A DNA stretch of 6,685 nucleotides from an uncultured Paraburkholderia sp. (GCA_937917025.1 CALFSF010000513.1:1-6685), one strand, 5' to 3'; shown: positions 1-5,840, numbered from the stretch's first letter. The notes: generated by a model not told the origin, from the letters alone. Numbers and translations are program-made.

Positions 1-141
1 CGCCGGCAGCGCATCGACGAAATCGTCACCGCGCTGGAGCGGCTCGGCACGACGCTCGAAGCGTTGAACGGCGCCGATGCGGCGTTGCTGGATCTACGCC
101 GGCTGTCGGCAGCCATCGAAGGAAAAGTCGAGCAGAGTTGA
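1..141 (+). CDS. C-terminal end of an unidentified protein (partial)
   Basis: Frame 1 is open from the window edge to a TGA at 139-141, giving the last 46 residues of a protein whose start lies outside. The visible part is rich in Leu, Ala, Glu and Arg with heptad-like spacing of Leu/Ile/Val, for example IDEIVTALERLGTTLEAL, so it probably forms an amphipathic or coiled-coil helix and ends in KVEQS. Codon use shows the same G/C-ending third positions as the neighbours, which supports a real gene. It runs convergently to lpxH, with 53 bases between the two stop codons. I do not recognise the family from this fragment and assign no function. Confidence 0.6.
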   Translation, partial: RRQRIDEIVTALERLGTTLEALNGADAALLDLRRLSAAIEGKVEQS

Positions 142-194
142 GCGCGCTCACGCTGCGTGCGCGGCGCCGGGGTCCGACCGAGGCGCCAGACTTG

Positions 195-1004
195 TCAGTC
201 CAGCGGAAGGGCCTTGAAGCCCTCGGCATCGATACGCAGATAGCCGCCGCGCCGTGTGCCGTGATCGAGTTCCCAGTCGGGCAGCACCCAGCGCACGCCG
301 CCGGGTTCGACGTGCGTCGCGGGGCGGTGCGTGTGGCCGTGAATGATCGTCTTCGTCCCGGATTTGCGAAACAGCGCCGCGATCGCTTTCGACGTCACGT
401 CGTATTTCGGCGACACGGGTCGCGAGCGGCCTTCCTCGCTCGCTGAACGCATCCGCTCCGCGAGCTTTCTGCGCCACCTGAACGGCCACGCGAGAAACAG
501 CGCCTGCACCGCCCGGTTGCGTGCCAGCCGGCGAAATACCTGATAGCCGCGATCGGCCGTACAGAGCCCGTCTCCATGCGCGAGCGCGATGCGCGTGCCG
601 AACGCGGTGATGACAAACGGATCGGGCAGCCAGATCGCGCCGGCTGCTTTCATGAAGCGCTTGCCGAGCAGGAAATCCCGGTTGCCATGCATGATGTAGA
701 GCGCGATGCCGCGCTCGGTCAGCGTATGCATCAACGCGGCCATGCGGGCGACGAACGGGTCGCCATCGGGCGCGATGAGCATGTCGTCGCCAATCCAGTA
801 CTCGAACAGGTCGCCGAGAATGAAAACCGAATCCGCCTGATCGGCCGTCACGCGGATGAAATGCTCGAACGCGGCGACCGTGCGCGGAATCGCCTCGCTC
901 AAGTGAAGATCGGAGATGAAAAAAAACGGGCGCGCGGCGCGCGGGCGTTTGCCCTCGCCAGGCACGCCCGCAGCGACGCTTCGCAGCGGCCTTTCTTGCA
1001 GCAT
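195..1004 (-). CDS. lpxH: UDP-2,3-diacylglucosamine pyrophosphatase LpxH
   Basis: LpxH hydrolyses UDP-2,3-diacylglucosamine to lipid X and UMP, the fourth step of lipid A synthesis, as a peripheral enzyme at the inner membrane. The 269-residue protein carries the full calcineurin-like metallophosphoesterase set: DLHL (D32, H34), GDLFEYWIGDD (D65), HGNRDF (N108, R109), AHGD (H143) and HGHTHRP (H222, H224). These align with the E. coli metal ligands D8, H10, D41, N79, H114, H195 and H197. It is longer than the E. coli enzyme (about 240 residues) because about 25 residues precede the FFFISDLHL strand. I keep the ATG at 1004 because no other ATG lies between it and that strand. Its ribosome binding site is poor (only GAG about 9 bases upstream). 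It lies 80 bases downstream of ppiB, separated by a strong stem-loop, so it may depend on read-through or its own promoter. The family call is secure; the start is less so. Confidence 0.95.
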   Translation of the reverse strand: MLQERPLRSVAAGVPGEGKRPRAARPFFFISDLHLSEAIPRTVAAFEHFIRVTADQADSVFILGDLFEYWIGDDMLIAPDGDPFVARMAALMHTLTERGIALYIMHGNRDFLLGKRFMKAAGAIWLPDPFVITAFGTRIALAHGDGLCTADRGYQVFRRLARNRAVQALFLAWPFRWRRKLAERMRSASEEGRSRPVSPKYDVTSKAIAALFRKSGTKTIIHGHTHRPATHVEPGGVRWVLPDWELDHGTRRGGYLRIDAEGFKALPLD

Positions 1005-1037
1005 TGAAGGTGCTCGTGATGTCCTGCGTTAACCGGA

Positions 1038-1062
1038 AGAGGCGGCGTGCAACGCCGCCTCT
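1038..1062 (-). terminator. Stem-loop terminator candidate after ppiB
   Basis: A perfect 11-base-pair inverted repeat, AGAGGCGGCGT (1038-1048) with ACGCCGCCTCT (1052-1062), encloses a 3-base loop. It lies 22 bases beyond the ppiB stop. Read on the minus strand it is followed by a poor T tract (TTCCGGTT), so it may terminate only partly, or protect the ppiB 3' end, leaving some read-through into lpxH. Confidence 0.65.
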
Positions 1063-1084
1063 CTCATCTCGCGCGATGCCGCGA

Positions 1085-1579
1085 TCAGTCGGCGATCACG
1101 GCCTTTTCGATGATCACGTCGTCGACCGGCACGTCCTGATGGAAGCCCTTCGAGCCCGTCTTCACCTTGCGGATGGCGTCGAGCACGTCGAGACCCTCGA
1201 CCACCTTGCCGAACACGGCGTAGCCCCAGCCCTGCGGCGTCGGCGACGAGTGGTTCAGGAAGTCGTTGTCGTTCACGTTGATGAAGAACTGGGCGGTCGC
1301 CGAGTGCGGATCGTTCGTGCGCGCCATCGCCACCGAGCCCTTGACGTTCTTCAGGCCATTGTTCGCTTCGTTCGTGACCGGCGCTTCGGTCGGCTTCTGC
1401 TTCATGCCCGGCTCGAAACCGCCGCCCTGGATCATGAAGCCGTCGATCACGCGGTGAAACACCGTGTTGTCGTAATGACCAGCCTTCACGTAGTTGAGAA
1501 AATTCTCAACCGACTTCGGCGCTTTTTCGGCATCCAGTTCGAGTTTGATGATGCCGTGGTTCGTGTGCAGTTCGACCAT
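1085..1579 (-). CDS. ppiB: Cytosolic peptidyl-prolyl cis-trans isomerase B (cyclophilin)
   Basis: This is a single-domain cyclophilin that catalyses cis-trans isomerisation of Xaa-Pro bonds during protein folding. The 164 residues match the usual PpiB length. The active-site block FHRVIDGFMIQGGG spans residues 41-54 with catalytic Arg43, and the second block AMARTNDPHSATAQFFIN spans 84-101. There is no signal peptide: the protein starts directly with the first beta strand (MVELHTNHGIIKLEL), so it should be cytosolic. The ATG at 1579 is preceded by AAAGGA about 9 bases upstream. It lies 114 bases downstream of the paralogue ppiA on the same strand and is probably part of the same transcription unit. 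The assignment as PpiB rather than PpiA rests on the missing signal peptide. Confidence 0.95.
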   Translation of the reverse strand: MVELHTNHGIIKLELDAEKAPKSVENFLNYVKAGHYDNTVFHRVIDGFMIQGGGFEPGMKQKPTEAPVTNEANNGLKNVKGSVAMARTNDPHSATAQFFINVNDNDFLNHSSPTPQGWGYAVFGKVVEGLDVLDAIRKVKTGSKGFHQDVPVDDVIIEKAVIAD

Positions 1580-1612
1580 GATGGGATCCTTTGACTGACA
1601 GGTGGTTGAAGG

Positions 1613-1642
1613 GCGCGGACGGCGCCTGTCGCAAGTCCGCGC
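1613..1642 (-). other. Hairpin in the ppiA-ppiB intergenic region
   Basis: An 8-base-pair inverted repeat, GCGCGGAC (1613-1620) with GTCCGCGC (1635-1642), has a 14-base loop and sits in the 114-base gap between ppiA and ppiB. On the minus strand it is followed by CCTTCAACC, with no U run, so it is a poor intrinsic terminator. It could be an mRNA-stability or processing element that tunes the two cyclophilins relative to each other. The gap contains no other feature I can support. Confidence 0.35.
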
Positions 1643-1693
1643 GGAGGTGTTCTCGCGGGTGCGTTCCGGCGTTCCGGACGCGTTGCTACCCGC

Positions 1694-2281
1694 TTACTTG
1701 CTGACGACAGTCGCCGACTGGATCACGACCTGCTTTTGCGGCACGTCGGACATTGGGCCGCGCGTGGTGGTCGGTTCGGCTTCGATCTTCTTCACGACGT
1801 CCATGCCCGACGTGACCTTGCCGAACACGGCGTAGCCGTTGCCGTCCGGATTCGGATAATCGAGGCCGGTGTTATCCACCGTGTTGATGAAGAACTGCGC
1901 CGTCGCCGAATTCGGATCGCTCGTGCGCGCCATCGCCAGCGTGCCTGCTGCATTTTTCAGACCGTTGCGGCTTTCGAGCGGGATCGGCGCGCGCGTGGGC
2001 TTTTCGGCGAAGCTCGTCGTGTAGCCGCCGCCCTGGATCATGAAGCCTGGAATCACACGATGGAAAATCGTGCCGCTGTACTGGCCGGACTTCACGTAAT
2101 CGAGGAAATTCGCGACGGTCTTCGGCGCTTTCTCGGGGAACAGCTCGACGCGAATGTCGCCTTCCGATGTCTTCAGGAGGACGGACGGATGCGCGGCCTG
2201 CGCCGGTGAACCCGTTTGTGCAAAGGCGGGTGCGTTCGCGATCAGGGCGGCGCTGCCGAGCGCCAACATCAACCATTTCAT
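1694..2281 (-). CDS. ppiA: Exported peptidyl-prolyl cis-trans isomerase A (periplasmic cyclophilin)
   Basis: This is a cyclophilin acting in the periplasm on Xaa-Pro bonds of exported proteins. The 195-residue precursor begins MKWLMLALGSAALIANAPAFA, a signal peptide with the predicted cleavage after Ala21 (AFA then Q). The cyclophilin domain follows from about residue 33: active-site block FHRVIPGFMIQGGG at 73-86 with Arg75, and AMARTSDPNSATAQFFIN at 116-133. The frame is open for 26 codons further upstream, but that part is Arg-rich and would hide the signal peptide. The ATG at 2281 has a good GAGGA ribosome binding site about 6 bases upstream, so I start there. The gene begins 43 bases after the TPR gene stop, consistent with one operon. 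It is clearly a paralogue of ppiB next door. Confidence 0.95.
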   Translation of the reverse strand: MKWLMLALGSAALIANAPAFAQTGSPAQAAHPSVLLKTSEGDIRVELFPEKAPKTVANFLDYVKSGQYSGTIFHRVIPGFMIQGGGYTTSFAEKPTRAPIPLESRNGLKNAAGTLAMARTSDPNSATAQFFINTVDNTGLDYPNPDGNGYAVFGKVTSGMDVVKKIEAEPTTTRGPMSDVPQKQVVIQSATVVSK

Positions 2282-2324
2282 GTAAATCCTCGGGGTGAAA
2301 AAATCGGGATGACGAAAAGCGGAC

Positions 2325-3035
2325 TTATTGCGACGGCGCCATGTAAGGCGGCGTCGCAAGCGAGCCGCTCGGGCCGCCGAACTGGAAGGACGGACTTTCA
2401 GTCACGTTGTTCACGGCGCGCGCGGTGTAGTCGTCGACCGATGCGGCGCTTTTGCGCGCGGGCTTCTTGCCACTGGGCGGCGGCGACACGATCTTCTGGA
2501 TGTCGGCGAGACGCTGCTGCGTCGTGCCGCTCGCGTGGCCGATGCCCTCCGCGCGTTTGTACGATTCAGCGGCAAGACGCAGATACAGGTCGCCGAGGTT
2601 CTCGTACGCGAGACCATAATCCGGATTGACGCGCGTCGCGGTTTCGAGCGCGGCGCGGGCTTCCGGATAGCGGCCTGCCTTCGCGTACAGCGCGGCGAGG
2701 TTGTTATACGGCTCGGGCAGCTCCGGATACATCTGCGTGAGTTCGGTGAAGGCGGCGATGGCGTCGTCGTCGCGATTCAGGCGCGCGAGCACCGTGGCGC
2801 GCTTGAACTTCGCCTGCGCGTCACGCGGATTCGACGCGATGCGCGCGTCGAGCTGCTTCAGGGCGTCGTCCCAGTCTTTGCGCGTGATCGATGCGTCGAT
2901 CTGCGGTGTGCCGTCCACGACGGTTTTCGCCTGCGCGTGTGCGACGGGACCTGTCGATACCATGAAGGCGAGGCCGCAAAAGGCAGTCGCGGCGAGGGTC
3001 GCAGCGCGTCGCGCGCGGCCGCTGGAAGGTTTCAT
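2325..3035 (-). CDS. Exported tetratricopeptide-repeat protein
   Basis: This 236-residue protein has an N-terminal signal peptide: basic MKPSSGRARR, a hydrophobic core, then the cleavage motif AHA before Gln35. The mature part holds about three to four tandem TPR units at roughly residues 45-155. Their consensus positions are visible in AKFKRATVLARLNRDDDAIAAF, in PYNNLAALYAKAGRYPEARAAL and in AYENLGDLYLRLA. TPRs are protein-binding scaffolds; the partner is unknown. The C-terminal 70 residues are a low-complexity, Pro/Ser/Lys-rich tail. The frame stays open for hundreds of codons upstream, but that part is the antisense shadow of cysS, and the signal peptide fixes the start at 3035. The ribosome binding site is weak. 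It is the first gene of the minus-strand block before ppiA and ppiB, so an envelope-folding or assembly role is a reasonable inference, not shown. Confidence 0.85.
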   Translation of the reverse strand: MKPSSGRARRAATLAATAFCGLAFMVSTGPVAHAQAKTVVDGTPQIDASITRKDWDDALKQLDARIASNPRDAQAKFKRATVLARLNRDDDAIAAFTELTQMYPELPEPYNNLAALYAKAGRYPEARAALETATRVNPDYGLAYENLGDLYLRLAAESYKRAEGIGHASGTTQQRLADIQKIVSPPPSGKKPARKSAASVDDYTARAVNNVTESPSFQFGGPSGSLATPPYMAPSQ

Positions 3036-3059
3036 AGGCTCGGGTCTGGGTGTTATACT
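3031..3059 (+). promoter_or_regulatory. Sigma-70 type promoter with extended -10, facing cysS
   Basis: On the + strand, TTCATA (3031-3036, four of six matches to TTGACA) is followed after exactly 17 bases by TATACT (3054-3059, five of six matches to TATAAT). TGT directly before the -10 gives an extended -10. A start near 3066 would produce a leader of about 235 bases before the cysS ATG. The -35 overlaps the start codon of the divergent TPR gene. On the opposite strand the same bases read TATAAC (3057 to 3052), a possible -10 for the TPR gene, although no good -35 is correctly spaced for it. Confidence 0.55.
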
Positions 3060-3078
3060 CCGACCCATTCTAACAAAA

Positions 3079-3114
3079 GGTCTGCGCGTTCCGTCGAACC
3101 ACAGACTGTCTTTT
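3079..3114 (+). promoter_or_regulatory. Stem-loop with short U run in the early cysS leader
   Basis: GTCTG (3080-3084) pairs with CAGAC (3102-3106), extendable by a G-U pair. Inside it GTTC (3088-3091) pairs with GAAC (3096-3099) around a CGTC loop, with a small internal loop between the two stems. TTTT follows at 3111-3114. It would lie about 13 bases from the predicted transcript start. It could be a weak terminator, attenuator or 5' stabilising hairpin; the stems are short, so the call is tentative. Confidence 0.35.
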
Positions 3115-3141
3115 CGCCACTCGTGGTCGTCTCCGCCTTGA

Positions 3142-3240
3142 ATGCAGCCTGACCGCAGCACGAAATGCCCCGGTTTGCTGTCAGCTTCGTTTGCCTGCTG
3201 TCCCTGTCGTACCCGTCCAGGTTGTGAAATCGGGTCTTGA
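3142..3240 (+). CDS. Candidate cysteine-rich leader peptide upstream of cysS
   Basis: This is a 32-codon ORF starting at ATG 3142 and ending at TGA 3238-3240. It encodes five cysteines, at residues 9, 19, 20, 22 and 28, including the cluster Cys-Cys-Pro-Cys (TGC TGT CCC TGT, 3196-3207). It lies 62 bases before the cysS ATG and on the same strand, and five Cys in 32 residues is far above typical bacterial usage. A TGA directly precedes the ATG, so the start cannot move upstream. Two points count against it: no Shine-Dalgarno sequence is visible before the ATG, and the codons are not G/C-ending in the host style. A second short ORF overlaps it (ATG 3165 to TGA 3225-3227, 20 hydrophobic residues, one Cys). 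If translated, the Cys-rich ORF would be a plausible sensor of charged tRNA-Cys controlling cysS. Function is inferred only from composition and position. Confidence 0.35.
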   Translation: MQPDRSTKCPGLLSASFACCPCRTRPGCEIGS

Positions 3241-3302
3241 AGCGCCGGGTGCAGCATGCACGTAACACAATGCGGATTTCTTTCGGCCCACGCATCGTCT
3301 CT

Positions 3303-4700
3303 ATGGAATCTCTGCGCATCTACAACACGCTCGCGCGTGACAAGCAATCTTTCGTGCCGCGTGAAGCGGGCGTCGTGCGGATGTATGTCTGCGGGATGAC
3401 CGTGTACGACTACTGTCACGTCGGTCATGCGCGCGTGATGGTGGTGTTCGATATCGTCCAGCGCTGGCTGCGTACACTTGGCTATCAGGTCACGTATGTG
3501 CGCAACATCACGGATATCGATGACAAGATCATTCGACGCGCCGTCGAAAATGGCGAGACAATCAAGTCGCTGACCGACCGCTTCATCGCCGCGCTGCATG
3601 AAGACGCGGACGCGCTCGGCATCGCGCGGCCCGATATCGAGCCGCGCGCCACCGACTTCATCGCGCAGATGCTCGGCATGATCGAAACGCTCGAAGCAAA
3701 CGGCTATGCGTACCAGGCGAGCGACGGCGACGTGAACTACGCCGTGCGCAAATTCGCGAGCTACGGAAAGCTTTCGGGCAAGTCGATCGAGGACCTGCGC
3801 GCGGGCGAACGCGTCGCGGCGAACGATGCGAAACAGGACCCGCTCGACTTCGTATTGTGGAAGAAGTCGAAGCCGGAAGAGCCCGTCGACACCGGCTGGG
3901 ATTCGAAGTACGGGCGTGGGCGTCCCGGCTGGCACATTGAATGCTCGGCGATGAGCTGCAGCCTGCTCGGCGAGCACTTCGACATTCACGGCGGCGGTCA
4001 GGACCTGCAGTTTCCGCACCATGAGAACGAACTGGCGCAGAGCGAAGGTGCGTCAGGGCAAACGTTTGTCAATTACTGGATGCACAATGGCTACGTGCAG
4101 ATCGACAATGAGAAGATGTCGAAGTCGCTCGGCAACTTCTTCACGATCCGCGAAGTGCTTGCGCGATACGATGCCGAAGTCGTACGCTTTTTCATCGCGC
4201 GCGCGCACTACCGTTCGCCGCTGAACTACAGCGATACGCACATCGACGACGCGCGCGGTGCGCTCACGCGTCTTTACACCGCACTGAAGGACGTGACGCC
4301 GGATGATGCGGCACTCGACTGGAACGAAGCGCACGCGCAACGTTTCCAGGCCGCGATGAACGACGACTTCAATACGCCAGTGGCGGTGTCGGTGCTGTTC
4401 GAACTGGCGAGCGAAGTCAACCGCACGCGCGACGCAGTGCTCGCACGGCAATTGCGGGCGCTCGGACGTCTGCTGGGTCTCCTCGGCCGCGAGCCACGCG
4501 TCTTTTTGCAGCAGGCCGCGGGTAGCGCGAACGGGGGCGCACTCGATGCCGCCGCGATCGAAGCAAGGATCGCGGCACGCGTCGCCGCCAAGCAGGCGAA
4601 AGATTATGCCGAAGCAGACCGGATCCGGGCGGAGTTGCTCGAAGCTGGTATTGCACTTGAAGACAAACCGGGCGGGTTGACCGAGTGGCGCCGCGTGTGA
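3303..4700 (+). CDS. cysS: Cysteinyl-tRNA synthetase
   Basis: CysS charges tRNA-Cys with cysteine in the cytoplasm as a class I aminoacyl-tRNA synthetase. The 465-residue protein is close to the E. coli length of 461. The HIGH-type signature is HVGH at residues 39-42, inside CGMTVYDYCHVGHARV. The KMSKS signature is at 271-275. The zinc site that selects cysteine is complete: Cys30, Cys214 (WHIECSAMS), His239 and Glu243 (HHENE), matching E. coli C28, C209, H234 and E238. The C-terminal part is the anticodon-binding region and ends TEWRRV. I chose ATG 3303 (MESLRIYNTL) because this is where family similarity begins. The frame is also open back to ATG 3270 and TTG 3237, and no start has a strong Shine-Dalgarno. 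The TTG overlaps the stop of the small Cys-rich ORF. The gene precedes alkA by 50 bases. Confidence 0.96.
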   Translation: MESLRIYNTLARDKQSFVPREAGVVRMYVCGMTVYDYCHVGHARVMVVFDIVQRWLRTLGYQVTYVRNITDIDDKIIRRAVENGETIKSLTDRFIAALHEDADALGIARPDIEPRATDFIAQMLGMIETLEANGYAYQASDGDVNYAVRKFASYGKLSGKSIEDLRAGERVAANDAKQDPLDFVLWKKSKPEEPVDTGWDSKYGRGRPGWHIECSAMSCSLLGEHFDIHGGGQDLQFPHHENELAQSEGASGQTFVNYWMHNGYVQIDNEKMSKSLGNFFTIREVLARYDAEVVRFFIARAHYRSPLNYSDTHIDDARGALTRLYTALKDVTPDDAALDWNEAHAQRFQAAMNDDFNTPVAVSVLFELASEVNRTRDAVLARQLRALGRLLGLLGREPRVFLQQAAGSANGGALDAAAIEARIAARVAAKQAKDYAEADRIRAELLEAGIALEDKPGGLTEWRRV

Positions 4701-4740
4701 GCGCGCTCCGCACATCATCCCTCTGATCGACTCGCCAGGC

Positions 4741-4746
4741 AGGAGG
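4741..4746 (+). promoter_or_regulatory. Consensus Shine-Dalgarno of the alkA-like gene
   Basis: A perfect AGGAGG lies 4 bases before the ATG at 4751. It fixes this start, and so shows that the long low-complexity N-terminal tail of the glycosylase is very likely translated. Confidence 0.8.
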
Positions 4747-4750
4747 CAGG

Positions 4751-5788
4751 ATGGCAACGGCCACGAAGACGCCGGCTAAACGGGCCGCGTCTCAGACAAG
4801 CGCGACAGCCGCAGTGAAAACGACGCGCGCACGCAGTAACGCAAGCCCCTCGCTGAAGTCTGCTTCGACGGCGGGCAACGGCGCAACGGCAGCCGCGAAA
4901 GCGTCGGCGAAAGTGTCCGCGGGAACCGCTACGAAAGTGGCGGCCAAGCGCGCGCTCAACGGCGCATCGCACGCGCCGCGCAAGCTGGCGAAGCCCGCGC
5001 GCAAGTCGCACGTGAAAGGCAATGGCGCGTTGCCGGCGGAGCGCGTTGACGGCGTCCAGGAACTCGCACGCGACACGCTGCACGATGGCGAAGTCGTGCG
5101 CAAAACCCGTGCATCGACGTCGAGCGAAGTCGCCGTGCCGGTGCAGATCGGCGGGCTCGCGCCCGCGGTGACGCGGCCGCCGTACTGGGACAAGGCCTGC
5201 GCCGATCTCGTCAAGCGCGACCGCATTCTCAAGAAGCTGATCCCGAAGTTCGGCCCCGTGCATCTGCTGAGCCGCGGCGATCCGTTCGTGACGCTCGCGC
5301 GCTCGGTCGTCGGCCAGCAGATTTCCGTCGCGGCCGCGCAGGCCGTGTGGCAGCGCGTCGAAACAGCGTGCCCGAAACTCGTGCCGCAGCAGTTCATCAA
5401 GCTGGGGCAGGAGAAGCTGATGGCATGCGGGCTCTCGAAGCGCAAGTCGGAATATGTGCTTGATCTCGCGCAACACTTTGTGTCGGGCGCGCTGCACGTC
5501 GGCAAGTGGGAGTCGATGGAAGACGAGGCGGTGATCGCCGAGCTCACGCAGATTCGCGGCATCGGCCGGTGGACGGCGGAGATGTTCCTCATCTTCAACC
5601 TGTCGCGTCCGGACGTCCTGCCGCTCGACGACCTCGGCCTGATCCGCGCGATCAGCGTGAACTACTTCAGCGGCGAGCCCGTCACGCGCAGCGAGGCGCG
5701 CGAGGTCGCGGCGAACTGGGAACCGTGGCGCACCGTTGCCACCTGGTATATGTGGCGTAGTCTCGACCCATTACCGGTCGACTATTAA
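4751..5788 (+). CDS. alkA: DNA-3-methyladenine glycosylase II (AlkA type) with basic N-terminal tail
   Basis: This enzyme removes alkylated purines such as 3-methyladenine from DNA, leaving an abasic site for base excision repair. The 345-residue protein has two parts. Residues 1 to about 140 are low complexity, rich in Ala, Lys, Ser, Thr and Arg (KTPAKRAA and AKASAKVSAGTATKVAAKRA are typical), resembling the tails of bacterial histone H1-like proteins. Residues about 145-345 form the HhH-GPD glycosylase: VVGQQIS at 186-192, the helix-hairpin-helix IRGIGRWTAEMF at 268-279, and LPLDDLG at 290-296. In the last, D294 matches the catalytic Asp238 of E. coli AlkA. The E. coli N-terminal TBP-like domain is absent, so the core is of the short AlkA type. 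A perfect Shine-Dalgarno precedes the ATG. It follows cysS by 50 bases without a convincing terminator, so co-transcription is likely. The symbol is by family similarity; substrate range is unknown. Confidence 0.9.
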   Translation: MATATKTPAKRAASQTSATAAVKTTRARSNASPSLKSASTAGNGATAAAKASAKVSAGTATKVAAKRALNGASHAPRKLAKPARKSHVKGNGALPAERVDGVQELARDTLHDGEVVRKTRASTSSEVAVPVQIGGLAPAVTRPPYWDKACADLVKRDRILKKLIPKFGPVHLLSRGDPFVTLARSVVGQQISVAAAQAVWQRVETACPKLVPQQFIKLGQEKLMACGLSKRKSEYVLDLAQHFVSGALHVGKWESMEDEAVIAELTQIRGIGRWTAEMFLIFNLSRPDVLPLDDLGLIRAISVNYFSGEPVTRSEAREVAANWEPWRTVATWYMWRSLDPLPVDY

Positions 5789-5803
5789 GCGATTCAACGT
5801 GTG

Positions 5804-5828
5804 ACTATCAATATCTCGAAATGATAGT
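5804..5828. promoter_or_regulatory. Interrupted AT-rich palindrome upstream of accA
   Basis: ACTATCA (5804-5810) and TGATAGT (5822-5828) form a perfect 7-base inverted repeat separated by 11 bases, in an AT-rich patch of otherwise GC-rich DNA. It starts 15 bases after the alkA stop and ends 12 bases before the TTGACA element. It could be a weak terminator of alkA (only TTT follows) or an operator for a regulator of accA. The AT-rich stem and its position favour an operator slightly, but neither is shown. Confidence 0.4.
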
Positions 5829-5840
5829 TTCGGCGCGGTT

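Noticed and set aside
163..187. GGCGCC repeated at 163-168 and 182-187 as a bidirectional terminator between the convergent genes
   Set aside because: The stem is only 6 pairs of a self-complementary sequence with a 13-base loop and no T tract on either strand.
2282..2359. Upstream in-frame extension of ppiA by 26 codons
   Set aside because: It is Arg-rich, overlaps the end of the TPR gene, and would bury the signal peptide; the ATG at 2281 has a good GAGGA site.
3079..3107. tRNA-like or T-box element in the cysS leader
   Set aside because: There is no acceptor/CCA pairing, no T-box sequence and no specifier-loop architecture, and T-boxes are not expected in this group.
3036..4022. Long minus-strand open frame that would extend the TPR protein to 565 residues
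   Set aside because: Most of it is antisense to cysS and has no recognisable domain; the signal peptide at 3035 gives the natural start.
4699..4708. Perfect palindrome GAGCGCGCTC at the cysS stop as a terminator
   Set aside because: It has no loop and no following T run, and GC-rich palindromes of this size are common in such a genome; cysS and alkA are probably co-transcribed.
4715..5598. Long minus-strand frames antisense to the alkA-like gene
   Set aside because: These are high-GC shadow frames rich in Arg/Ala/Cys with no domain; the + strand HhH-GPD protein with a perfect Shine-Dalgarno explains the region.
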